Shown one piece after another: positions 5,156 through 10,350 of a stretch of DNA of 10,350 bases. The stretch spans positions 1 through 10,350 of the forward strand of contig DCTE01000069.1 of NCBI GenBank assembly GCA_002329405.1, given 5' to 3'. Each line of letters begins with the position of its first letter. Position 1 is the first letter of the stretch. Both the position numbers and the translations under genes were made by a program. The notes under the pieces are model-generated. The model searched no databases. It had not been told where the DNA came from and saw only the letters and a program-made list of their open reading frames with translations. The stretch comes from Ruminococcaceae bacterium UBA1448. Lineage in GTDB: Bacteria; Bacillota; Clostridia; Oscillospirales; Ruminococcaceae.

Positions 5156-5875
5156 ATGTCGGAAAAGTGGCAGGCACGCCAGACACTGCTGCTGGGGGAA
5201 GAGAAAATGGCTGCGCTCGCGCAGAAATGCGTCGCAGTCATCGGGCTGGGCGGCGTCGGCGGCGCCTGTGCCGAGGGGCTCTGCCGGGCAGGGATTGGCA
5301 AACTGATTCTGATGGACCACGATGAGGTGGACGAAACCAACATCAACCGCCAGATGATCGCGACCTGTGAGACAATCGGCATGCCAAAAACCGAAGCCTG
5401 TGCAAAGCGGCTGCTCTCCATTAACCCGCGTTTGGAAGTTGTGAAACTCCAGATGTTTTATGGAGCGGATACTGCGGATGCACTGTTTGCACAGCAGCCG
5501 GACTATATCGTTGACTGCATCGACACCGTCACCGCCAAACTCGACCTTGCCGCCCGCTGCCAGCAGGCCGGCATCCCGCTGCTGATGAGCCTCGGAACTG
5601 GCAACCGTCTGGACCCGACCGCCTTCCGGATCGGGAAAATCGAAGAAACAGCCAGCTGCGGTGCCGGGGACGGGCTGGCGCGGGTGATGCGCCGGGAAAC
5701 ACGCAAACGGGGGCTGACAGCGTTTGACGTCCTCTATTCAACCGAACCGCCGGTCAAGGCTGTTGTTGCCGGAAACGGACGGTATGCGCCCGGCTCAATT
5801 GCCTTCTGTCCGCCTGTCGCAGGGCTGATTGAAGCGGGGTTCGTCATCCGGCGGCTGGCCGGGATGGACAACTAA
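5156..5875 (+). CDS. tcdA: tRNA threonylcarbamoyladenosine dehydratase (TcdA/CsdL)
   Basis: This cytoplasmic E1-like enzyme uses ATP to cyclise t6A37 of ANN-reading tRNAs to ct6A37. From ATG 5156 the protein has 239 residues. ATG 5144 is in frame but overlaps the AAAGGA ribosome binding site, so I prefer 5156, although its spacing of 11 is slightly long. Visible motifs are the nucleotide-binding loop GLGGVGG (30-36), DHDEVDETNINRQ (54-66) with the acidic and Arg residues typical of the ThiF/MoeB/E1 fold, the VDCIDTVTAK segment (119-128), and GDGLARVMRRETRKRG (171-186), which is characteristic of TcdA rather than ThiF or MoeB. No C-terminal rhodanese domain is present, another point against MoeB. 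The gene follows 6S RNA closely. No separate promoter is obvious. Confidence 0.9.
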   Translation: MSEKWQARQTLLLGEEKMAALAQKCVAVIGLGGVGGACAEGLCRAGIGKLILMDHDEVDETNINRQMIATCETIGMPKTEACAKRLLSINPRLEVVKLQMFYGADTADALFAQQPDYIVDCIDTVTAKLDLAARCQQAGIPLLMSLGTGNRLDPTAFRIGKIEETASCGAGDGLARVMRRETRKRGLTAFDVLYSTEPPVKAVVAGNGRYAPGSIAFCPPVAGLIEAGFVIRRLAGMDN

Positions 5876-5903
5876 CCGTCGCTGATCTGATCAGAAGAGC
5901 AGA

Positions 5904-5935
5904 AATGGAAAGCCTGGTTGCGGGAATGGAAAGCC
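5904..5935. repeat. 11-bp direct repeat upstream of the Xre gene
   Basis: AATGGAAAGCC occurs at 5904-5914 and 5925-5935, 21 bp start to start, which is two helical turns. It ends 7 bp before the -35 box of the following promoter, a typical position for an activator or autoregulator. It may also be a chance duplication. Confidence 0.4.
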
Positions 5936-5942
5936 GAGCTGA

Positions 5943-5971
5943 TAGACATTCTGCGGGACAGATGTTATCCT
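5943..5971 (+). promoter_or_regulatory. Candidate promoter of the Xre-type regulator
   Basis: TAGACA (5943-5948) and TATCCT (5966-5971) are 17 bp apart with an extended TG before the -10. The leader would be short and ends in a strong AAGGAGGT ribosome binding site. Confidence 0.55.
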
Positions 5972-5997
5972 GAAAACAGCAAAGGAGGTCCCCGACT

Positions 5998-6555
5998 ATG
6001 ACATTCGGTGAAAAATTGCAGCTGCTCCGAAAATCCAGCGGCCTTTCACAGGAACAGCTCGCCGCACAGATCAACATTTCCCGTCAGGCAATCTCCAAAT
6101 GGGAATCCGATACAGCCATGCCAGACACGGAAAATGTCATCCGCCTGAGCAAACTGTTTCAGGTCTCGACAGATTACCTGCTGCTGGAAGAATGTGACTG
6201 CATGACCCATCACGGCGGACAACCCGCCCCCACTGCCAGTATCAAAAAAGCAAACCCGCGTCTTGTGCGGCTGATCGCCGGAGGTGCCGCCAGCGGCCTT
6301 TCCCTGGTCATCTTGCTGGTTCTGGGCGTGCTCAGCTCGGTCTATCCATGCGTTTATTCGGTTTCACCGGCCGGAGTAGAATGGACAAGGGTCTATACCG
6401 GCCTGTCGGGATTTCTGAAAACGCACCACCTGGAATGGTTTTTCTGGCTGTGGTGTGCGGTCCTGGCAGCAGGCGTGATACTGATGGCATACGACAGGCT
6501 GCGGCCCGGAATCGAAAAGCTCAAACAGCTCATCAGGCAGTGCCGCAAGCTATAG
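5998..6555 (+). CDS. Xre-type HTH regulator with two C-terminal membrane segments
   Basis: The protein has 185 residues. Residues 1-60 are a classic Cro/C1-type DNA-binding domain (MTFGEKLQLLRKSSGLSQEQ, then ISRQAISKWESDTAMPDTENVIRLSKLF). A linker with a CDC motif (67-69) follows. Two hydrophobic segments (about 91-115 and 145-165) suggest an N-in, C-in membrane anchor with a short outside loop of about 30 residues. The start ATG 5998 is set by AAGGAGGT 8 bases upstream. Such membrane-tethered Xre proteins are common in clostridia and are thought to link an envelope signal to transcription. Their targets are seldom known. The downstream gene is convergent, so no target is suggested by context. 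Confidence 0.82.
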   Translation: MTFGEKLQLLRKSSGLSQEQLAAQINISRQAISKWESDTAMPDTENVIRLSKLFQVSTDYLLLEECDCMTHHGGQPAPTASIKKANPRLVRLIAGGAASGLSLVILLVLGVLSSVYPCVYSVSPAGVEWTRVYTGLSGFLKTHHLEWFFWLWCAVLAAGVILMAYDRLRPGIEKLKQLIRQCRKL

Positions 6556-6561
6556 GTATAC

Positions 6562-6595
6562 AAAAACGGCCAGGCTTTAACACCTGACCGTTTTT
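6562..6595. terminator. Bidirectional terminator between the Xre gene and folC
   Basis: AAAAACGGCCAGG and CCTGACCGTTTTT pair over 12 of 13 positions (one C-A mismatch) around an 8-nt loop, with T5 on both strands. It serves both convergent genes; the folC stop codon begins two bases beyond it. Confidence 0.88.
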
Positions 6596-6596
6596 C

Positions 6597-7880
6597 TTAT
6601 TTTGTCACATGCAGCCATGCGCGGCAGTCTGCCGCCAGATAAAGCGACCCGCAGATGACCAGTGCCCGCTCTTCATTCTGTGCAAGTTCCAGTGCCTGTG
6701 TCAGCCCTTCTCGCCAATCGTCGACGGCCCGGACATCTTCACAGCCCGTCCGGGCAGCAGCTGCTGTCTCCCCAGCAGACGCGGTGCGGGGATTATCAAC
6801 CGTGACGGTGATGATCTTTTCGGCGAGCGGCGCGACTGCTGAAAGTGCATCGGAAAAATCCTTATCCCGCAGCATCCCCACCAACAGAACCGGACGCCTG
6901 TCCCCCAGCAGGGGCGGCAGACTCTCTTTCAGCGCGTTCATCCCATGCAGGTTATGCGCACCGTCGATAATGACCGGCGGCGCAGTGCATACAAGCTCCA
7001 GACGGCAGGGAAAGGAAACCTGTGCAATCCCCTTTTGGATAGTCTGCTCATCCAGTCCCAGCATCTTTCCGCCGGTGATGGCCGTCACCGCGTTTTTGAC
7101 CTGATAGCGGCCAAGCAGCGGCAGTGCATAATCCTGACCGCCATACCGGAATACCGTCCCGCTCAGGCTTTCCGACTGGATTTCCGCCTCACGCAGGCTG
7201 GGGATGACCAGTTCTGAACCGGTCTCGGCGCATCGCTCCATCACAACCGCCATCGCTTCGGGCGGCTGCTCAGGATAGAGCAGCGTGGGATTCCCCTTGA
7301 TGATTGCGGATTTGTCTTTTGCGATTTCTGCCGGCGTATCGCCGAGGACGGCGGTATGGTCCAGCCCGATTCCCATGATCACCGACAGTGCCGGCGGCGG
7401 CAGGCAGCAGGTCGCGTCATGCCGCCCGCCAATTCCTGCCTCAATAACAGCGGCGGAACATCCCTGCTGCTCAAACCACAGCATCGCAAGCCCGAAATCC
7501 AGGATAAACTCGTTGACCGGTGTCCCTTCCCTGTCCATCTCTTCAACCACCCCGGCCGCCTGTTCGACCAGCCGGACAAGTGCTTCTTGGGGAATCATCT
7601 CATGATCAATCTGTATCCGCTCCCGGAATTCCAGCACGTACGGCGAGATGAACAGCCCCGTCCTGCCCCCGGATGCAGTCAGCATCGAGGAAAGCATCGC
7701 GGCGGCAGAGCCTTTACCGTTGGTCCCGGTGATATGGACCAGCCGCAGGCCGCGGCCGGGGTTTCCCAACCGGTGCAGAAAAGCTGCCGCCCGGCTGGAC
7801 GCCTCATCCCCTTCCAGCCGCAGACGGGGCCGGGCGTGAATATAATCTATTGCCTGCTGAAACGTCTGTATCCTGTTCAT
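6597..7880 (-). CDS. folC: Bifunctional folylpolyglutamate synthase/dihydrofolate synthase
   Basis: FolC adds L-glutamate to dihydropteroate or to reduced folates with ATP, retaining folate in the cytoplasm. The protein has 427 residues, normal for the family. Motifs are the P-loop TGTNGKGS (51-58), VIEAGIGGRHDAT (145-157), GLDHTAVLGDTPAEIAKDKS (172-191) with the metal-binding His and the lysine region, IKG (194-196), and IIDGAHN (304-310) of the Mur-ligase-like C-terminal domain. Start ATG 7880 follows AAAGGACGG. Whether it has both activities or only the polyglutamate one cannot be decided from sequence here. No other folate gene is adjacent. Confidence 0.95.
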   Translation of the reverse strand: MNRIQTFQQAIDYIHARPRLRLEGDEASSRAAAFLHRLGNPGRGLRLVHITGTNGKGSAAAMLSSMLTASGGRTGLFISPYVLEFRERIQIDHEMIPQEALVRLVEQAAGVVEEMDREGTPVNEFILDFGLAMLWFEQQGCSAAVIEAGIGGRHDATCCLPPPALSVIMGIGLDHTAVLGDTPAEIAKDKSAIIKGNPTLLYPEQPPEAMAVVMERCAETGSELVIPSLREAEIQSESLSGTVFRYGGQDYALPLLGRYQVKNAVTAITGGKMLGLDEQTIQKGIAQVSFPCRLELVCTAPPVIIDGAHNLHGMNALKESLPPLLGDRRPVLLVGMLRDKDFSDALSAVAPLAEKIITVTVDNPRTASAGETAAAARTGCEDVRAVDDWREGLTQALELAQNEERALVICGSLYLAADCRAWLHVTK

Positions 7881-7922
7881 GTCAACCGTCCTTTATCTCA
7901 AAATCTTCTGCTTATTTTTATC

Positions 7923-7931
7923 AGTATAGCA
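7923..7931 (-). promoter_or_regulatory. Extended -10 promoter of folC
   Basis: On the minus strand TGCTATACT is an extended -10 element. No good -35 hexamer is present at 16-18 bp. The start would be about 36 bases before the folC ATG. Confidence 0.6.
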
Positions 7932-7995
7932 TATTTTTTGCCGGATTGCATTATTCTGCCAAAAGCAGGGCATATTCTTTGTGTAAAAATATCTC

Positions 7996-8024
7996 TTTAC
8001 AAGCCAGGGGGAATATGGTATAAT
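7996..8024 (+). promoter_or_regulatory. Strong promoter of the flavin reductase-rubredoxin operon
   Basis: TTTACA (7996-8001) and TATAAT (8019-8024) are 17 bp apart, and TG precedes the -10 by one base. The start is expected near 8031, giving a leader of about 94 nt. Confidence 0.85.
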
Positions 8025-8034
8025 TTTTTCGATG

Positions 8035-8053
8035 ATTTAGAATTATTCTAAAT
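8035..8053. promoter_or_regulatory. PerR/Fur-like palindrome at the transcription start
   Basis: ATTTAGAA and TTCTAAAT form a perfect 8-bp inverted repeat around TTA. Read as a 7-1-7 element (8037-8051) it is TTAGAAT-T-ATTCTAA. It matches the PerR box of Bacillus subtilis (TTATAAT-N-ATTATAA) at 6 of 7 positions in each half. It lies just after the predicted start, where a repressor would block transcription. The downstream redox genes fit control by a peroxide sensor. Binding is inferred, not shown. Confidence 0.6.
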
Positions 8054-8124
8054 TTATTGGCAGCCACCATACCGGTTGTCTTTTTTGTGGAAAAATGACC
8101 AGCATAATTCAGGAGGCGGAACAG

Positions 8125-8634
8125 ATGGATGCAACAGTACTTTATGACCTCTCTTACGGGGTATACGCGATCACAACCTGGGATGAAGGACGGGCTGTCG
8201 GCTGTATCGCCAACAGCGTGATGCAGATTACCGCCTCGCCGATGACCATTGCCGTCAGCGTCAACAAGGATAATTATACCAACGGATGTATCCTGCGGTC
8301 AGAGAAATTTGCCGTTTCCATTCTGACTGAGCAGAGCAATCCCCGGATTATTGGCGCATTCGGATTCCAGTCGGCGGCTGACCCTGCGGTCGAAAAATTT
8401 GCCGAGGTTGGCCAGAAGCTGGTTAATTTCCTGCCGGCAGTCGCGGACAGCTGCGGTGTCATCACCTGCAAGCTGATCGACTCGCACGACTGCGGCACCC
8501 ACACTATTTTTATCGGTGAGGTAACCGGAGCGGAACGGTTTTCGACCGCAGCCCCGATGACCTACTCATATTATCACCGGGTAATCAAGGGCAAGAGCCC
8601 CAAAAACGCTCCGACCTATCAGCCCGAAGACTAA
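8125..8634 (+). CDS. Flavin reductase family protein (FMN-binding split barrel)
   Basis: The protein has 169 residues starting at ATG 8125, set by AGGAGG 8 bases upstream; the frame is open further upstream without support. The sequence fits the FMN-binding flavin reductase-like domain: YGVYAITTWDEGRAVGCIANSVMQ (11-34), then SPMTIAVSVNKDNYTN (38-53) and FAVSILTEQ (62-70). The tail GKSPKNAPTY (156-165) resembles the linker that joins this domain to rubredoxin in high-molecular-weight rubredoxin (Hrb). Here the frame stops and a separate rubredoxin gene follows 16 bases later. In Moorella, Hrb passes electrons from NADH to the flavodiiron protein FprA for O2/NO detoxification. A similar role is inferred. 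Confidence 0.85.
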   Translation: MDATVLYDLSYGVYAITTWDEGRAVGCIANSVMQITASPMTIAVSVNKDNYTNGCILRSEKFAVSILTEQSNPRIIGAFGFQSAADPAVEKFAEVGQKLVNFLPAVADSCGVITCKLIDSHDCGTHTIFIGEVTGAERFSTAAPMTYSYYHRVIKGKSPKNAPTYQPED

Positions 8635-8650
8635 CAGGAGGAAAATGAAC

Positions 8651-8782
8651 ATGGAAGCAAAATATGTATGCACCGTATGTGGTTATGTTTACGACGGCGA
8701 CGTTCCCTTTGAGGAACTGGGCGACGATTATGTCTGCCCGCTGTGCGGCGTCGGCAAAGACATGTTCGAAAAACAGGATTGA
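8651..8782 (+). CDS. Rubredoxin, short form
   Basis: This 43-residue iron protein has four cysteine ligands in CTVCGY (Cys7, Cys10) and CPLCGVGKD (Cys29, Cys32). Typical rubredoxins have about 52-54 residues. This one lacks roughly ten residues in the central loop (YDGDVPFEELGDDYV), like the rubredoxin-type domains fused to other proteins. AGGAGG (8636-8641) is 9 bases from ATG 8651 but only 3 from ATG 8645, so 8651 is preferred. It is a one-electron carrier, presumably the partner of the flavin reductase in the same operon. A strong terminator follows. Confidence 0.93.
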   Translation: MEAKYVCTVCGYVYDGDVPFEELGDDYVCPLCGVGKDMFEKQD

Positions 8783-8803
8783 TTTTTCGTAAGGCGCAAA
8801 AGA

Positions 8804-8835
8804 CACGCTGGAAGGACGACTTCCGGCGTGTTTTT
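8804..8835. terminator. Terminator between rubredoxin and the AraC-family gene
   Basis: An 11-bp stem with one G-U pair (CACGCTGGAAG with CTTCCGGCGTG) and a 5-nt loop is followed by T5 on the plus strand. On the minus strand it lies just after the convergent gene and is followed by TCTTTT, so it may work weakly in both directions. Confidence 0.88.
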
Positions 8836-8838
8836 CTT

Positions 8839-9669
8839 TTACCGTCTGATCTGCCGGCGAAGTTCACCCGGTGCCGCTCCGTACCGCTGACGGAACAGCC
8901 GGACAGCCAGTTTACGGTTTAAGCACCCGTGCTGCTCAAAAATCTCCCCGACTGGCCGGTCGCTGGTCAGCAGGTCGTTGTAGACATGCCCCAGCCGGAT
9001 CTCGTACAGATAATCGACAATGCCAATCCCCATCTGCTTGCGAAAGATTCTGGACAGATAATCTTCACTGTATCCCAGCATTTCGGCGATGTCCCGTACC
9101 CGTATCCGCCGGTTATAATTTGCTTCGATACAGCCGATGATCTTCTGGAGCCGGTCCAGGTACCGCAGGGAATGTTCATACTCCCCCCGCACCTTCCGAA
9201 CCGAAAAGTCACGGACCAGCAGATACAAAAGCCGGTACAGCAGGCTTTTAAATGCAAGCAGATACCCTTCCGGCTGCTCATCACATAAATCCAGCATCTG
9301 GTCAAGAAGCTGCCGGATGACCTCCCGCTTGCCGTCATGCTCCTCATTACCACCGGGCGGCGGAAGGGTAAACATCAGCAGCTCATAATTTTCGACCTGC
9401 CCCTCAAACAGCTCAATCGGAATTTGCAGGACCAGCGCGTCATTTGGCCGGCTGACCACCGCGTGGACGGTACAGGAGTTGATCAGCGCAAATTCCCCCG
9501 CCTCCACCGTCTCGCAATGGTCGGGATACTCCACCCGCAGGCTGCCGGCGCGAAGATAGAGGATCTCCAGACTGTGATGCCAGTGAGGGGTTACGCTGTT
9601 TCCGCCGCTGCGGGAATGGAAGAAATGCGCACCTGCCGCCGGGTCCTGCAAAATAATCTCATGCCGCAC
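8839..9669 (-). CDS. AraC family transcriptional regulator
   Basis: The protein has 276 residues. Its N-terminal cupin-like sensor contains TPHWHHSLEILYLRAGSLRV (27-46), typical of the arabinose-binding-like domain that recognises a small ligand. The C-terminal DNA-binding domain has two helix-turn-helix units (about 191-212, VRDIAEMLGYSEDYLSRIFR; and 240-262). The second is unusual in reading VGEIFEQHGCLNRKLAVRLFRQRYG where most members have a GF.D.SYF.R.FKK.. pattern, but it ends in the usual GAAPGELR. The start codon is GTG 9669, supported by AGGAGG 7 bases upstream. Control of the divergent membrane-protein gene is suggested by position and by the repeats between them. Confidence 0.9.
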   Translation of the reverse strand: MRHEIILQDPAAGAHFFHSRSGGNSVTPHWHHSLEILYLRAGSLRVEYPDHCETVEAGEFALINSCTVHAVVSRPNDALVLQIPIELFEGQVENYELLMFTLPPPGGNEEHDGKREVIRQLLDQMLDLCDEQPEGYLLAFKSLLYRLLYLLVRDFSVRKVRGEYEHSLRYLDRLQKIIGCIEANYNRRIRVRDIAEMLGYSEDYLSRIFRKQMGIGIVDYLYEIRLGHVYNDLLTSDRPVGEIFEQHGCLNRKLAVRLFRQRYGAAPGELRRQIRR

Positions 9670-9689
9670 GCCGACACCTCCTTTTTCCC

Positions 9690-9718
9690 ATTATACCAGA
9701 CCGCGATATGGTTGAAAA
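9690..9718 (-). promoter_or_regulatory. Promoter of the AraC-family gene
   Basis: On the minus strand TATAAT (9690-9695) is preceded by TGG (extended -10). A weak -35, TTTTCA, lies 17 bp upstream (9713-9718). The leader would be only about 14 nt and ends with the AGGAGG site. Confidence 0.65.
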
Positions 9719-9735
9719 GGCCGAAATGCCCAAAA

Positions 9736-9784
9736 CTTCAGGTTTTGACATCTTCAGGTGAAAGATGTTTAAAATTCTTTCACC
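9736..9784. promoter_or_regulatory. Direct and inverted repeats in the divergent intergenic region (candidate operator)
   Basis: CTTCAGGT occurs at 9736-9743 and 9752-9759, 16 bp start to start. Overlapping the second copy, GGTGAAAG (9757-9764) and CTTTCACC (9777-9784) form a perfect 8-bp inverted repeat around 12 bp. TTGACA (9745-9750) lies between the direct repeats, without a well-spaced -10. The cluster lies between the divergent AraC-family and membrane-protein genes, where an AraC-type regulator would be expected to bind. Confidence 0.5.
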
Positions 9785-9802
9785 ACTCCCCGGCTGCCAT
9801 TA

Positions 9803-9811
9803 TGCTATAAT
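9803..9811 (+). promoter_or_regulatory. Extended -10 promoter of the membrane-protein gene
   Basis: TGCTATAAT is a full extended -10 with consensus hexamer (9806-9811). No -35 match is present at 17 bp, as expected for an activator-dependent or extended -10 promoter. The start is near 9818. Confidence 0.65.
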
Positions 9812-9852
9812 CAGGGCAAACAGACAACATCCTGCCAGACGAGGTGAAAATG

Positions 9853-10350
9853 ATGGAGAAAAATTTCCTGTTCAACATGACGCCGGTCCAGACAGCTGAC
9901 GCCCGTCAGCAGCTGGGGATAGCACTTGAAAAACTGACCGAAATCTGCTCCCGCACCCAGTATCCGAGGCTTTGGAAACTGACCGACAAACTGAACAGCC
10001 TGCCAAAACTTCCCAGCGAAAAACTCCGTTTCCGCCAGATATACCGGTCGGCCCTCGGGGTCATCGACTGGATGCTGGGCGTATTGCTGCTGATGACCGG
10101 GCTGATGGAACCGGAAATGGTCGTCCTGCTTGCGGCAGGCGCGGCAGGATATGGGACCGGAACGGCCATCCTCTGGCGCAGGCTGCATAAAACCGGCGGG
10201 ATTCTCAACCTGCTGCTGGGGCTGCTGCTCTGTTTCGGGGCACTCGGCAACCCGGCAGAGCTTGGAAGGATGTTGTATCTCGGCATTCCGGCGCTGGTGC
10301 TTGGCATTGCAGCTCTGATCCCATGGAAGCGGAAAAAGAAAAACCCCTAC
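9853..10350 (+). CDS. Membrane protein of unknown function (runs off right edge)
   Basis: The frame is open from ATG 9853 (or the adjacent ATG 9850) to the end of the window, 166 codons without a stop. GAGGTG ends 6 bases before 9853. I do not recognise the family. Residues 1-65 are hydrophilic and look helical (PVQTADARQQLGIALEKLTE). Four hydrophobic segments follow at about 66-84, 88-107, 115-133 and 140-157, and then a basic stretch WKRKKKNPY at the edge. The positive cluster suggests a cytoplasmic end there or a following domain. The divergent AraC-family regulator and the repeat cluster between the two genes suggest regulated expression. The C-terminus is not visible. Confidence 0.75.
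   Translation, partial: MEKNFLFNMTPVQTADARQQLGIALEKLTEICSRTQYPRLWKLTDKLNSLPKLPSEKLRFRQIYRSALGVIDWMLGVLLLMTGLMEPEMVVLLAAGAAGYGTGTAILWRRLHKTGGILNLLLGLLLCFGALGNPAELGRMLYLGIPALVLGIAALIPWKRKKKNPY

Overview
The window looks like a chromosomal segment of an anaerobic Firmicute, most likely a gut clostridium of the Ruminococcaceae/Oscillospiraceae type. The genes are GC-rich with strong AGGAGG ribosome binding sites. They include a DUF1292 protein, a 6S RNA of Firmicute type, and a separate flavin reductase and small rubredoxin, a set common in anaerobes. This placement is inferred from gene content only.

Layout: (1) 1-351, minus strand: the 5' part of an L-fucose isomerase-like gene that leaves the window on the left, with palindromes in its upstream region. 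(2) About 506-2637: a 2.1-kb AT-rich island with no credible protein gene. Its minus strand is A-rich and starts at a near-perfect sigma-A promoter (TTGACA, 17 bp, TATACT with an upstream TG). It ends at an intrinsic terminator and is full of perfect hairpins, repeated motifs and a duplicated hairpin with a conserved loop and compensatory stem changes. I interpret it as one very large structured non-coding RNA that matches no family I recognise. This is the main find. (3) 2673-2958: an intergenic region with two tandem DnaA-box-like sites and a divergent promoter for the next gene. (4) 2959-4760: a DUF1292 gene and a MATE-family transporter, both plus strand. (5) 4853-5129: 6S RNA with its own promoter and terminator, directly followed by tcdA (tRNA ct6A37 formation). 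(6) 5998-6555: a membrane-anchored Xre-type regulator, convergent with folC (6597-7880, minus) across a shared terminator. (7) 7996-8835: a two-gene operon of flavin reductase and rubredoxin behind a strong promoter and a PerR/Fur-like palindrome; together they resemble a split high-molecular-weight rubredoxin. (8) 8839-9669: an AraC-family regulator (minus), divergent from an unrecognised membrane-protein gene that leaves the window on the right. The region between them holds direct and inverted repeats that could be an operator.

Most of the coding content is housekeeping. The island at 506-2637 is not explained by any protein-coding feature.
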